Source: Molossus alvarezi
Taxonomy: Eukaryota > Chordata > Mammalia > Chiroptera > Molossidae
DNA: 64,000 bases
Assembly (NCBI GenBank): GCA_037176705.1
Contig: CM073886.1
Span: 23,545,501 to 23,609,500 of the forward strand
Reading direction: 5' to 3'
In this document: positions 1 through 10,815 of the stretch, in pieces
Layout: each line of letters begins with the position of its first letter
Numbering within the stretch: the first letter of the stretch is position 1
Notes under the pieces: model-generated
The model's input: the letters and a program-made list of their open reading frames with translations, nothing else
Databases searched by the model: none
Told to the model about the DNA's origin: nothing
Made by a program: the position numbers and the translations under genes

Positions 1-334
1 GTGATTTCCAGAGTGGTGACAGTCCCCCGAGACAGTAAGGTGAAGGTCAAGAAATCGGAGATTCTGCCTGTGACAGAGACTTTGAACCAGCTGTGTACTT
101 CCAGACTAAGTATGTGAGGAAAACAAACCTTTCTTTGTTTACAGGGAGCCTAGCTCCATGTAGTTGGGATTTTTGTTTCTTGTTGAGCAATTCTTTTTGT
201 CATTATTTATTTTTGAGTGACGCATTTGCCCCTTCAGCGTGCACAGGCATTGCTCCGTGCCTGGTGTGTTGTCAGTTTCCATAAATGCTTGTCAAATGAT
301 TGAAGAACATACCCTTTCTCGCTGCATTAGGCTT

Positions 335-560
335 CCTCTGGTTATGAATGACTGCAAGCCACATAGACTTGAGGGAAAAAAAGGGGCACTTATTGACTCA
401 GGTAACTAAGAAATCTAGGGCTTGAGCTGGTTAGGGGATCCGCATCCCACATCTGTCTCTCTGAGCCCACTTCTCTCTGGGTTGGCATCTTTCCTAGGTA
501 GGCTTGCTCTATAGTGATGGTCCCAGGTAGCTCCAGGTTTACAAGATTATCAGAGCTCCT
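335..560. repeat. Old interspersed repeat, family not assigned
   Basis: The pattern (tgcaagccacatagact, then ttattgactcaggtaact, then a CT-rich stretch with a 'gcatcttt..ctaggtaggcttgctc' part) resembles a common mammalian interspersed repeat that I recognise but cannot name with certainty. A similar start is visible near 63255. Confidence 0.35.
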
Positions 561-594
561 ACTTCTAGAATAGTGGTTGGCAAGCTTCCTCAGT

Positions 595-783
595 AAGGGA
601 TAAGATAGTAAGTGCTGTAGGCCATAGGTCTCTCACAGCTCTCACCGCTGTGGCAGCAGGAAAGCAGCCACAGATGATATGGAAACAAATGGGCAGGCCT
701 GTGTTCCAATAAAACTTTACTTACAAAAAGCAGGTGGTGGCTGAATTTGGCCCTTGGGCCATTGTTTCCTGATTTTGGTTCTA
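595..783 (+). repeat. hAT-Charlie-type DNA transposon remnant
   Basis: The core (aaagcagccacagatgatat, gttccaataaaactttactt, then aatttggcccttgggcca) matches the widespread mammalian hAT-Charlie non-autonomous type that usually ends 'ggcccacgggccatagtttgc'. It is diverged and has no coding capacity. The exact subfamily is not assigned. Confidence 0.6.
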
Positions 784-2094
784 GAAGAAGATAAGGCCTG
801 TCTTCTGTTGGTTCAGGTAAAGTTGTAGGGAGGACCCTGGGTTGTGGGGAGGATCCTGTGGTCCAAGGCTGGGGCTGGGATGAAGCCAGTGAGGCACCCA
901 CTTCAGCCACAAAAGTTATGCAAGTGTTGCTTGTGGAAGTAGGGTTCTTCCACAGAGTCACGAGAAGAGCATTTCGGGGACCCACGCATAGGAGGATGAG
1001 GTGTAGTGGTCAGGCTTATGGAGTGAAAACAAAGGACTGTTCCCAGGTACCTGGTGTCTCATCCACAACCAGGTGGCTCAGCTCCGTCTCACTGTGGAGT
1101 AAGTTCTGGGCTGGTGAGCAGAAGTGCCCACCAGGAGGGTCAGGATCCAGAACTGTACTGTCATCACCCTGGGCTCACGTAGTCCAGCATAGTCTGTGCT
1201 TCCAGCTGCGCCGGCTGGTGCTGCGCTGCCCAGCTCAGGCCTGCTCTTGGCGCCCCATGGCTGCTGCAGGGAGAAGGCCCAGAGTGAAGGGGCGAATGTG
1301 TGCTACCAAGACGGGCCTTTGTGAAGCTTTGATTCTATTACCTCAGGCTTGGGAGAGAGCAGGCTTTCTTTCAAGCTCACAATCTCTTTCCCAATCCTTC
1401 ACAGGCTTGTGCTGGCTCCTTCCCCTATCCAATCCAGTCCTTTTCTCAGGTTTTCCAGGCTAGATTCCGCCCATTTATGTCACCATTTTGGCTCCTACTG
1501 CACATGCCTCAAAGTTCTGCCCCCCCATCACCTGGTTTCTACTGTGCAAATGCCTAGTGAAGGAATTTCTCTCACTCCTCCCCCAGTAATCCCTCTACTG
1601 GTGTCCCCTGGGGAGATTCTTCCTCCCTGCTTGGGGGTTAAGTACCCTCAGGGAGGAAGATACTTCAGTTCCCTGGGGAGCCTGTTAAGGCTATGGATGG
1701 CCTCCTAGTGAATCGGGCTTAATGTCCGATTCCATTTGTTCCCTTTCTTAACTACCTACGCTAGCAGGAGTACAAACCAAACTGAGCAATCAAGACAAAT
1801 ACTATTTTCATGCAATATTTAAAAAAAAAGAAAATCAAGATTAATACAATGAAAACCCACATGCACAAACTATCAAACAGGGCCGGGATGAGGGTGGGGC
1901 GGGTGAGGCACATCAAGGCTTAGGGCCAGCTGTGGCCAGGTGATTGCCCAGCCTGGGTTACCTGCCTACCCAGGTAAGGAAGGGAAGGTTGGAAGTGCTG
2001 GAGGCAACTTCAAATGGAACTCAGTCCCCTAGGAAAGAGGGGTGCTGCTTTTAGAAGAAAGAGTTTTCTTCTGGGATGTTGTATGCCTGCCTTG

Positions 2095-2270
2095 GTGCCT
2101 TGGTACTAAGTGCTTTATATGTATGCTTTATTTTCTCATTTTTTTTCCCTCCTAGAAAACCTCATTTTGTAGATGAGGAAGATAAACAAAATAGGTTACC
2201 CACGGCCACACAATCTGAACTAGAATCTGAGTCAAAGTTTTGGTCCTCTTTTGTCTCAAAGCATGAATTC
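2095..2270 (-). repeat. MIR SINE fragment
   Basis: Reverse-orientation MIR: 'actaagtgctttatatgta', then 'cattttgtagatgaggaaga', then 'cacggccacacaatctgaac'. This is the usual antisense order of the MIR 3' part and core. Confidence 0.65.
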
Positions 2271-3159
2271 TTGGCATCAATTAAAGTTGAGGCCTGTTAG
2301 AAACATTGCCAAAGGCCCTGTGCTATTAGTTACCCTCTATTAATGAGTGGCCCCAGGTCGCTTGCCTCAGTAACCCCTTCCTGGCTCTTTTGTGGTTGGC
2401 AGATGGCTTTTAGATTGGGAGAGCCAGAAGCCCTCACTCACTTTTGGAATTAGCCCCTTATTTCAAAGAAGCGAGAGCTTGGTGTATATTTCCAAATTAA
2501 ATTACGGACACTGCAAGCGTTAAGTGGCAGGTGAGCTGCACTTTAAATAGATCACATTAATTCTGGCAGTGGAAGCGGAGCCCTGCTGGGATAATTCTTA
2601 TCATCATCAGCAGCGCTCTGGCAAGCTTTAGGAGGATTCTGTAGCGGTAAGCAATTTGCGAAATTGAAAGGTGAAAACACACCTTCAAGTGTTCCATATG
2701 CATTCAAGGTGAGAGGGAGGTGACTACAGTTTCCAAGAGTGATTGCGATGGTGGGTGAGAGTCGCTTGATGTGAATGGTGATGGATATCCAGATGGTTGT
2801 CCGGTGTGTTTCAAAACTGGCTTGTTGGCCAGCCCACTCCGAGGACTGCTCTCACCAAATTTCCCCTGTTCTGGATTCTGAGAGAAGCTTCGAGTGGAAA
2901 GAAGGCTGTTAACACACTTGTGCAGTGTGGGATTGGGAAGAGGATTCGTTTGGCATTTAGGCACTGAGACAGAAGGCTGTCCTGAGCAAACTGCCCTTTG
3001 GTGGTTTTTCCAGTCATTCTTGGGATGTTTATTGTAAACAATCCCAGAGGTTGGCATGATCCACAAATGTATACACACACTCTTACGTACATAGACCTTT
3101 AGATGCTGTTAACAGGTAAAGGAAACGGGGGAACGATACCAATGCTCTTGTATAGGAAG

Positions 3160-3345
3160 GTAAATAGTAAGTAAACAATGGTGAGTCATCATGGACTGAG
3201 CATCATGCTCAGTGCCTTGCCTCACTTTCTCCAGTGACCCCAGTAACTGGGTGGCTCTATACTTTGGGGCTTTTGTTAAGGGAGAGGAACCCAAAGCTTA
3301 GCATGGTTGAGTGACCTGCCCAACATCATTCCACTGAAAAATCTC
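3160..3345 (-). repeat. MIR-like fragment
   Basis: Antisense MIR order is faintly visible: 'atgctcagtgccttgcctca', then 'gagaggaacccaaagct', then 'gagtgacctgcccaacatca'. Strongly diverged. Confidence 0.45.
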
Positions 3346-3744
3346 TTTAGCTGTTGTTCTGCCCACTAGTCTGGAAGTTTGTTAGGGACAAGTCCTTCTG
3401 GTCTCTGCCTGGTAGCCCATAGACTCACCCAGTCCATGGCCCCAGTTAGAAGGCATTCAGTGCTAGCTGAGCTGGAATGTTAGAGTGAGTGCATTAATGG
3501 GGTGTCTAGTTTATGGGATGTGTGTATGTGCACCCTTTTGGAGGGAAGGTTCAAAGATCTTGTCACATTCTCAGAGGGGTCCTTGTGCCTGGTTAGCTCC
3601 TAGATTCGAATCCATGTCTGGCTGCACACTCAGCATTTTCTCCCTTAGGCTATTAAGCATTTGTGAGCATGATCATTTTAAAGAATGTAGATGCCCCCCA
3701 CACTTGGCAAGGCAGTGTGATTTCGTGTTTTGCAGTTAAACAGC

Positions 3745-3950
3745 TCTGAGATCCCATTCTTCTGTATTGCTTACTGTGTTTCGCGCTGTGTGAGTTACTT
3801 TACTCGTCTAGGCCTTGGACCTTGTCTTTGACGTGGAGATGACCTTGGTGGTTATGAGGACTGAGGTCAGATGTAAAGTGTTTAGTGCAACGGCTGGGAT
3901 GTAGTCAATGCTTAATGAATAGTATCGGCTGTTGCTGTTACTATTATTTG
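3745..3950 (+). repeat. MIR SINE, sense
   Basis: Sense MIR: 'gtgtgagttactttactcgt', 'gacgtggagatgacctt', 'gttatgaggactgag', and near the 3' end 'gtagtcaatgcttaatgaat'. Confidence 0.6.
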
Positions 3951-4371
3951 TAGCAAGAAAAAGTGTTGATGTTAGGTAAAGAAAATTGATCACAAAGTTA
4001 GGTATACAGTAGAATTACAACTAGAAAAAATCTGTGTGGCTGTGGATAAAAAAAGGGGGGATGTGAAGAGGCACAATTACCATTTTATGGATAAAAACAC
4101 ACTTTCTTTGCTTTCGCTTAAAGCCTTAAATCTGTTCCTATTCTCCGACCTATGAAAATCTCTCCTAAGGAACTAGAAATGAGGACAATTAGTTATGTAC
4201 AAGGATGCTCAAAGCAGTATGTATGGAAAATTGGCAATATATCATGTTCCCAGCTGTAGAGAAATAGTTAAATTAACAGGAAAGCCATCAAAAATCATGT
4301 TTCCAAATCTTTAAATGTTACAGGAAAGTGTTCATGACATAGGTGAGAAGAAACAGACCAGCATACAAAAT

Positions 4372-4440
4372 TACGTGTGTGTGTGTGTATTTGTATATAT
4401 GTGTATGTATACATACACACCCATATGCAACACACACAAT
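4372..4440. repeat. (TG)n/(TA)n alternating simple repeat
   Basis: A run of alternating purine and pyrimidine, starting as (TG)n, passing through TATATG/TATACA and ending in (CA)n. It is an imperfect inverted arrangement that could extrude as a hairpin. Confidence 0.8.
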
Positions 4441-4446
4441 ATAATG

Positions 4447-4890
4447 GTGTATTAGTTTCTTGTAACAAATTACTACAATTAACACAGGTTAATTTTCTTA
4501 CACTTACAGAAGGCTAATTCAAACTTGGTTTCCTTAGGCCAAAGTCAAGATGACAGCAGGCCGGTTCCTTCTGCAGGATCCAGGGTCTCTTCTGGCTTCT
4601 GGTGGCTGCTGGTATTCCTTGGCTAGCGCGGCATCATTCCAGTATCTGCTTCCCTGGTCACATCACCTTCTCCTCTTCTATGTCCAGTCTCCCTCTGCCT
4701 CCCTCTAATAAAGATACTTGTAATGATCATGGCCCATAGAGACTATGTAGAATAATCAATAATCTTTCCTTTGCAAGATCCTTAATTGAATCCCCGCTGC
4801 AAAGCTCCTTTTACCATGTGAAGTAACATTGGCAGGTTCCAGGGATTAAGACATGATTAGCTTTGGGGGTTATAATTCAGCCTATCATAG
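4447..4890 (-). mobile_element. MaLR (MLT1-type) solo LTR
   Basis: Antisense MLT1 layout: 'gtattagtttcttgtaacaa', 'cttctggcttctggtggctg', 'ttccttggctagcgcggcat', 'cacatcaccttctcctcttc' and the terminal 'gggttataattcagcctat'. No internal ERVL-MaLR sequence is present, so it is a solo LTR fossil without coding capacity. Confidence 0.7.
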
Positions 4891-5137
4891 ATGCTGGTTT
4901 CGTATAAAAAAGAAAAGTACAAGAAAAAAGACTGGAGGGAAATGCTTGAAAATGTTAACAATGGCCATGTCTGGGGGTGGACTTGGGGGTCATTTTTATT
5001 TTCGGTATACTCTTCAGTATCTTCCCTTTCTGTGCTAAGGAAGTAACGTTAACACTTCAAAGATGCCCAGGGAGCGTTACTCTAAAAGTGATGCGTGTTC
5101 CAGGCCAAGTGCCGCAGCCTGCCCGCTGTCTCCGCAG

Positions 5138-5318
5138 AGCCCGTGTTCTGGTTCTACGTGAAGGAGGTCCTCAGCAAGCACGAGCTGCAGCGCTTCTACT
5201 CCCTGCGCCACATCGCCTCGGACGTGGGCCGCGGCCGGGCCTGGCTGCGCTGTGCCCTCAACGAACACTCGCTGGAGCGCTACCTGCACATGCTCCTGGC
5301 CGACCGCAGCAGGCTCAG
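5138..5318 (+). CDS. SNX29: SNX29 internal exon: second half of RUN domain
   Basis: This 181-nt exon encodes the carboxy-terminal part of the RUN domain, a helical module that in this protein class mediates small-GTPase-linked endosomal trafficking. Motifs EPVFWFYVKEVL, HELQRFYSLRHIASDVGRGR and LNEHSLERYLHMLLAD match SNX29/RUNDC2A almost residue for residue. The conserved Trp-Leu-Arg 'RAWLRCALNE' helix typical of RUN domains is intact. The acceptor is ctgtctccgcag before AGCCCGTG (intron phase 1, completing a Glu codon). The donor is CTCAG/GTACTG, leaving AG to form Ser with the next exon. A second AG at 5102-5103 would give an in-frame-open extension but enters in phase 0, which does not fit the known junction (Thr-Glu-Pro). 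The exon is much more GC-rich than its flanks. Phe for Tyr in FWFY and Ser for Cys in the DRSRL end are apparent lineage substitutions, compared from memory. Confidence 0.95.
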
Positions 5319-5609
5319 GTACTGCGCCCGGGGGTCCTGGGGGGGCAGGCCAGTGCTTACAATCACAGACTCTGGGGTCAGGTGGTGGATATGCATCCCA
5401 GGCCCCCATCTGGGGCAGCGGGGTTCCCCTCTCTCAGCCCCATTTGTTAAATGAGAGAAGGCCTGCAAAGGGCTCAGCACGGCACCTGCATGTAGCGAGC
5501 ACTCGATACTTGCCTCTGACTGCTACGGCTGTTGTAGGGCACGCCTGCTCTCACTGCATGGAGTTTCATTTTATTTTTTTAAATCTTTTTTCCCCTGCAT
5601 TTTTTCCCC

Positions 5610-5799
5610 TTTATTGATTTTTAGAGAGGGAGAGAGAGATAGAAACACTGATGAGAGAGAACATCGATTGGCCGCCTCCTGCACGTCCCCCACTGGGGAT
5701 CGGGCCCACAACCTGGACATGTGCCCTGACCTGGAATCGAACCGGCGACTTCCTTGGTGCATGGGTCGATGCTCAACCATGGAGCCACACCGGCTGGGC
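5610..5799 (-). mobile_element. VES1-like SINE, minus
   Basis: Read on the minus strand it begins GCCCAGCCGGTGTGGCTCC, has a degenerate B box within AGTCGCCGGTTCGATTCC, and continues into CAGGGCACATGTCCAGG and the pyrimidine-rich 3' part ending AATCAATAAA. This is a tRNA-derived bat SINE transcribed by RNA polymerase III from internal A and B boxes. It has several substitutions, so it is not young. Confidence 0.85.
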
Positions 5800-6069
5800 T
5801 TCTTTATTAATTTTTTTGGGGGAATTTTAATTTGGGATTCTTTTAGGTTCAGAATTTCTTCCTCTTCAGATGTTGGATTTTAGTGCCCAGTTTCATGTTT
5901 TGTCTTTACAACTCTTTTCTACATTTTTTATTTTTGGGGGCTAATCAATACCAAACTGACTGAAAGAATATGGAAGTTAAGTTGGGGAGAGAAGTTGTTT
6001 GTTGTTAAAACACAACTCCCAATTTTATTATGTTTTTGTTTTTTCTTGATCATAAAGTTCACTGTATCA

Positions 6070-6385
6070 GGTATCATAGGCCAGGTTATGCAGTCCCAAC
6101 AAACACGACAAAAGCTTAAGTGGCTTGAGACAGCCGAGTTTATTTCTTCCCTCTGCTTCATGTCTCTCGTGGGTGAATGGGGATTCTCATCTCGGGGACC
6201 CAGGCTGAGATGCTCCGTTTCTGTGGACATGTGGTTGAACTAAGCACTGGCTCTTACAGCTTCTTCCCAAAGTGATGCTTCGTCTCCACTCACATGTCAC
6301 TGGGCAGGCAAGCTCAGCAGGGTGGGGAGACGGCACTGAACATGCATCAGTGATAGTATAGGCAGCCACATTTTCTTCAAAAACA
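6070..6385. repeat. Old interspersed repeat, family not assigned
   Basis: 'cataggccaggttatgcagt', 'gagtttatttcttccctctg', 'gggacccaggctgagatg' and 'cactcacatgtcactgggca' follow the layout of a common mammalian LTR- or transposon-derived repeat that I cannot name. No coding capacity. Confidence 0.4.
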
Positions 6386-6775
6386 TTGACAGTCCTGTCA
6401 TTTTTCCTGTACTAATAATGTTTCTCTCTCCCAGTCCCTCTCTCTTTGACTTTGGCTGTTATTTTCCCTCCAAGAATGGTGGACCAGACACGTAGTTTTG
6501 TCTGGTGATACAAAGGGAGTGTGATCAGTCCTGCCCTGGTTCCTTGAGTAACTTCCACATCCGCAGTGCCCAGATCCTCAACAGGGAGATTTCATTTGAC
6601 TCAGTGAGCTGGCGTTTCATTAGTGCCATGATACATTTCTGTGATGTCATATCTTGCCATGCGTGCCCTGGCTCAAGTCTGTCCTGTTTCTTCTGCCCCT
6701 TGTGGTCACCTCCCTACCCGTAAATTTGTTAGACATTCTGGTATTGTGTTCTACGGCTCTTATAAATACCCCTTG

Positions 6776-7001
6776 CTGCCCGGCCCGTGTGGCTCAGTGG
6801 TTGAGCATCGACCCATGCACCAAGAGGTCACTAGTTCGATTCCTGGTCAGGGCACATGCCCAGGTTGTGGGCCAAATCCCCAGTGGGGGACATGCAGGAG
6901 GCGGCCAGTCGATGTTCTCTCTCATCGATGTTTCTATCTCCCTCTCCCTCTCCCATCCTCTCTCTCTCTCAAATCAATAAAGAAAAAAAAACAAAAAAAA
7001 A
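6776..7001 (+). mobile_element. VES1-like SINE, plus, with target duplication
   Basis: Starts cggcccgtgtggctcagtgg (A box), then ctagttcgattcctggtcag (B box), a conserved catgcccaggttgtgggc block, a CT-rich tract and aaatcaataaag plus an A-rich tail. It is flanked by ATACCCCTTG (about 6766-6775) and ATACCCTTTG (about 7003-7012), a 10-bp duplication with one mismatch. Confidence 0.88.
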
Positions 7002-7419
7002 TACCCTTTGAGGTTCTCCCATTGATGCTGCCTGTGAGGCTTTGTCCAGTTGTACACTCAGACTCTGTGGGTCTAAATGGGAAGGATGGGGCCCAGGACA
7101 ACTGGTGCTGCCTGCACCTGTGTGCTGCCCAGGGTCTGAGTCAAAAGTCTGTGTCATCTCCCGAGTGTTAACCAGCGTTAGTTAAGGAGAATATAGTCAT
7201 GTTCCTAAAAATGACTGTTCATCAAGCTCTTCGGCACCACATCATTTGTAAGTACTTCAGAGTTTTGCACTCCACATCAAAGTTGACTTTAACAGTGAGC
7301 AGTTGAAGTGGATCCAGCTGTTAAGAATCACAGTTGAATTTACCTAAGCCACTAGTCACTTTAATCTACTTTGATGTGGGAAAACCAGCCTCATTTACAT
7401 GCGTGAAAACTGACTCACC

Positions 7420-7649
7420 ATTTTTTTTATCCTCACCGGAGGACAGTTTTCCACTTTTGTTCAGATAGAGTGGGAGGGAGAGAGAGAGACATCCACGTGA
7501 AAGAGACAACCAGTGGCTGCCTTCCGCGTGACCCCAGTCAGGGCCAGGGACAAATCGCAACCAAGGTACGTGCCCTTGCCCGGAATTGAACCCGCGACTC
7601 ATTAGTCCGTGGGCCGACGCTATAACCACTGAGCCAAACCAGCCAGGGC
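7420..7649 (-). mobile_element. VES SINE with GAGGAT 3' hairpin, minus
   Basis: On the minus strand: GCCCTGGCTGGTTTGGCTCAG, B box GGGTTCAATTCCGGGCAAGG, a CT-rich tract, then the tail element (here tatcctcaccggaggaca on plus) and an A-tail. The flanks tgactcacca and tgattcacat are an imperfect 10-bp target duplication. Confidence 0.88.
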
Positions 7650-8592
7650 CTGATTCACATTTTTAAAGCATCAAAATTTGGGGAATCAGTGTTGCTGTTG
7701 CCATGCCCGCCAGGACATGTGCTTTGTGCTTCCCCTGCCGTTCTGCTGGGCCGGCAGGTGTCTCGAATGCCATGCGTCTCCGCTCTCTTTCTGTTACTTG
7801 TATTCAGTCACTTCAGCATCTGTGTCCTGTCGCCTGCTGAACTACAGGTCACTCACCCATTGACTGTGCTTCAGTGAAATTTAACTGTGACTCCACTAAC
7901 TTGGAGTTCTCTGACCTGGCATGGATCTCAGGGGGTTGTGGATATTTGCTTGTTACCACTTAGCAGAGGGCTGGATAAAGAGTTGGGGAATTATTTTGAG
8001 CTCCCTTTATTGCTAGATAACCTTGGACATACCCCATAGGCCTCTCTGTCCTGCTTTTCCCCACTTAGATTTGTGGGAGCCTTTTTTGTTTCCCAGCCTT
8101 TCCCAGGATAAGTTGGGATTTTTGGTCTGCAGCCCAAGCAGGTGTTACATACAAATGACCTGGTTGGTGGTGCCATGGAGCTCTGTGATTTCTTTCTGAA
8201 ATTCGCTCTCCTTGTGTTAGTCCAACGGGGGCTCTGTGGCTAGCTTAGACTTCCTGTCTGTCTTTTGGAGACCTTACTTGAATGGAAGTCACTTCTCTCT
8301 TTGTCCCCTTCTGTTTTGCTGCTTCATAAACACCACATTTACATCTCATGCCTATTTCAGTACTGTCAAGGTCAGGGCATGCTAAAGACCTTGGGGACCA
8401 ATGAAGAAGTCATAGGATATATGCAATCAGTGCTTAGTTTATAACCAGAAGCTTCAGCCCAGCAGAGACCTCCTGTGTTCACTCCGATGACCGGGTATGG
8501 ATTTCCCAGGAAACCATGTAACAGAATTGTTGAGCTAATGGATACAGAGAACCACTGTTCGGAGCCTTTTCCCTTTCTCTTTTAATTTGCAG

Positions 8593-8663
8593 CACTTTTT
8601 ATGAAGACTGGTCTTTTGTGATGGATGAAGAAAGGTCTAGCATGCTTCCTACCATGGCGGCTG
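8593..8663 (+). CDS. SNX29: SNX29 internal exon: end of RUN domain
   Basis: A 71-nt exon encoding (S)TFYEDWSFVMDEERSSMLPT followed by MAA(G), the last helix and tail of the RUN domain. The acceptor is tttaatttgcag and the donor is GCTG/GTAAGC. The first base C completes the AGC serine split with the previous exon, and the final G begins a glycine codon (GGT) finished by the next exon. Every residue matches my recollection of SNX29. Length and phase (2 in, 1 out) mean that skipping it alone would shift the frame, so it is expected to be constitutive. Confidence 0.95.
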
Positions 8664-9817
8664 GTAAGCCTGGGCAAGGCCAGGGGTGATGGGTCCTGTG
8701 AAACTTGGTGAGCAGAGGAGGCTGCCTGGGAGTGAATTTATAACTCCAAGGGATGCTCTAATTTTCCCTGCCCATCAGCACTTGAGTCACTTGCCAGTGC
8801 CCTTCCTTGAATGGCATTGAGCATTGAGTTCATTTATCTAGAATTTGATACCCTGGCAGGGAGAACATGGGGTTGAGGGTTTTTGGCAGTGGCTTTGCAA
8901 GTGTAATATAAAGACCCAGGGAATTGGAGGCAGGAGACCTGCCTTTGAAGCCTCACTCAACCCCTCACTGGCTGGTGACCTGGGACAGATTCTGTGAGCT
9001 TTGTTACCTTGACTTTCCTGCTGTATGATGGGGGAATCCTGATGGCACGGCAGTCCTTTATAGGGCTGTGAGAGAGTCAAATGTGATAAAGAGTCATGTA
9101 CACCATTTGTCACCATGGAAGCCCTGGAGTGATGGCAGTTGGTGAATTGTTAAGTTGTTCATCATTTGACTCTCCCTCAAAGGGTGAAACAACCGGACAG
9201 AAATGGGCAACTTGCTGCTTTCTTCCAAATCCTTTGGCTCCTCCTTTTTTTGTTCTTTCCTGAAAGTGTGCACCAAGTCCCACACATTGAGAGTTTGTTA
9301 GTCTAGTTCATTGATGAGGAAGAGTCAGGGTTCGACCATGATTTCCTCTGTCGGCCATAGGATACCAGTGCGTGTTTTTGCCTGAGTAGTGATAATGACA
9401 TTGATGCACCTTTTGTGGTTGGTCACTGAGCTGGGGTTTTGGTGGGTGATGGTCTTTAATACTTACCCTGTGGAAGAGATATTGTGTCCCCATTTTACAG
9501 ATAAGGAAACTAAAACTCAGAGAGGTTATAAATGGCTTGACCTGAGGTCTCATAGCTTGTACATGGCAGTGTTGAGGTTCAACCCAGGCAGTCTGACCTC
9601 AGAACTATGGCTTACCCTTCTCTTGACAGAGAGGATTTGGAATGACTCAGCTGCTGTGATAGCTGGTATCTACTGACCCCAGTTGTGGGAGATTCTAATC
9701 GACATTTAAGATCAGTCTGTACCCTCCTGTGTCCTGTAATGTCTACATCTTGTTTATCGTGTTGGAGGTGTGACTCTCCAACAGCTCACACTCCACACTT
9801 TTCCCTTTGTGCGGAAG
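8664..9817 (+). other. SNX29: SNX29 intron (1.15 kb)
   Basis: GTAAGC donor and gcggaag acceptor preceded by the pyrimidine tract cacacttttccctttgtg. Apart from a MIR copy nothing is recognised. Confidence 0.85.
9445..9625 (-). repeat. MIR SINE fragment
   Basis: Antisense MIR: 'ccccattttacagataagga', 'aactcagagaggttataaat', 'ggttcaacccaggcagtctg'. Good preservation of the core. Confidence 0.75.
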
Positions 9818-10066
9818 GTCTGAACTCCATACTCTTCGCGATCAACATTGACAACAAGGATTTAAATGGGCAGAGCAAGTTTGCTCCTACCGTCTCGGAC
9901 CTCTTAAAGGAGTCAACGCAGAATGTGACCTCCTTGCTGAAGGAGTCCACGCAAGGAGTGAGCAGCCTTTTCAGGGAGATCACGGCATCCTCTGCTGTCT
10001 CCATCCTCATCAAACCTGAGCAGGAGACCGACCCCCTGCCTGTCATGTCCAAGCACGTCAGTGCCG
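9818..10066 (+). CDS. SNX29: SNX29 internal exon: post-RUN linker with 11-residue repeats
   Basis: A 249-nt exon starting GLNSILFAINIDNKD and ending KHVSA(D). It lies just after the RUN domain. The middle contains LLKESTQNVTS, LLKESTQGVSS and then a looser LFREITASSAVS: two near-identical 11-residue units and one degenerate unit, pointing to an amphipathic-helix repeat. The acceptor gcggaag/GT is unusual in having G before AAG, but the tract upstream is good. The donor is GCCG/GTGAGC. The exon enters and leaves in phase 1 (length divisible by three), so it could be skipped without a frameshift. No transcript evidence is available here. The sequence otherwise matches SNX29 closely. Confidence 0.95.
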
Positions 10067-10815
10067 GTGAGCCAGAACAAGCATTCGAGGTAGAACAGAG
10101 GGGCTGGGTAAAGGACAGGCTGGGGCCAAGGCCCATATCATCTGAAAGCCAAGGGGAGTGAAAGCTGATAGAACTAATTAATTATCCTTCTGGTAAATGG
10201 GAAGGAAGCCAAGCACTGGGTGCTGTGAAGAGGGATTACTATTGGCCTTGCCTTTTTTGGGGGGTGGAAGATATTTAAATGGAGGCCAGGGAAAGGGATT
10301 AATCAATTAATTACTTGATTAACATTAATACTGTGACATGTTTATAATACTCTGAGCCTTCTGGGACACCCAGAATATTGCTACAGCACAATTTGGAAAT
10401 TTTGGTTTAGTACTAAGTCCTAGTAGTCTCAAATCTCTTAAACAAAACAGTAATCATGGTCGTCCCTTTGGGATTATTAGTGATGGTAAAATTCAGAATC
10501 TCATGGAGTCTTTGGTACACACTGTCATCTGTTTGCCCTCTCCTTCTCAAGCATAGACCCCATGTGAACGACACAGAAACGGGTCTGTTGAGGGCTTTGT
10601 GTAACAGAGACAATGGAATTTGTATACCCAAGGCAGTATCCTTTCCATTCATTTTGACATTGTCTCAGAGTTGTATGCTCTGGTGAAGCACATCACACCT
10701 TGGTTTAGAGGGAATGGAATTTTGGTAATTGGTACAAAGTGTCTCATACCCAAGTTGATGATTAAGAGAGGTAAACTGGGTCATCCAAGTACTGGTCACC
10801 AAGGTAGTCTTCATT

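Larger units (their letters stand above)
1..5137 (+). other. SNX29: SNX29 intron upstream of the first visible exon
   Basis: No SNX29-like coding exon was seen here on either strand. The amino-terminal exons (start codon and first half of the RUN domain) must lie further left, so this stretch is the 3' part of an intron. Recognised repeats are listed separately. In 786-2090, 2281-3150 and 3951-4370 I see only unremarkable, partly AT-rich intronic DNA with no motif I can name. Confidence 0.7.
5319..8592 (+). other. SNX29: SNX29 intron (3.3 kb)
   Basis: Intron between the two RUN exons, starting GTACTG and ending tttaatttgcag. It carries three VES SINEs and one older interspersed repeat, listed separately. 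In 7660-8580 I see nothing beyond ordinary intronic sequence. Confidence 0.85.

Noticed and set aside
5104..5137. Upstream splice acceptor (ttccag at 5098-5103) for the first SNX29 exon
   Set aside because: It would add 34 nt and enter in phase 0. The downstream acceptor at 5137 has a good pyrimidine tract and gives the known Thr-Glu-Pro junction.
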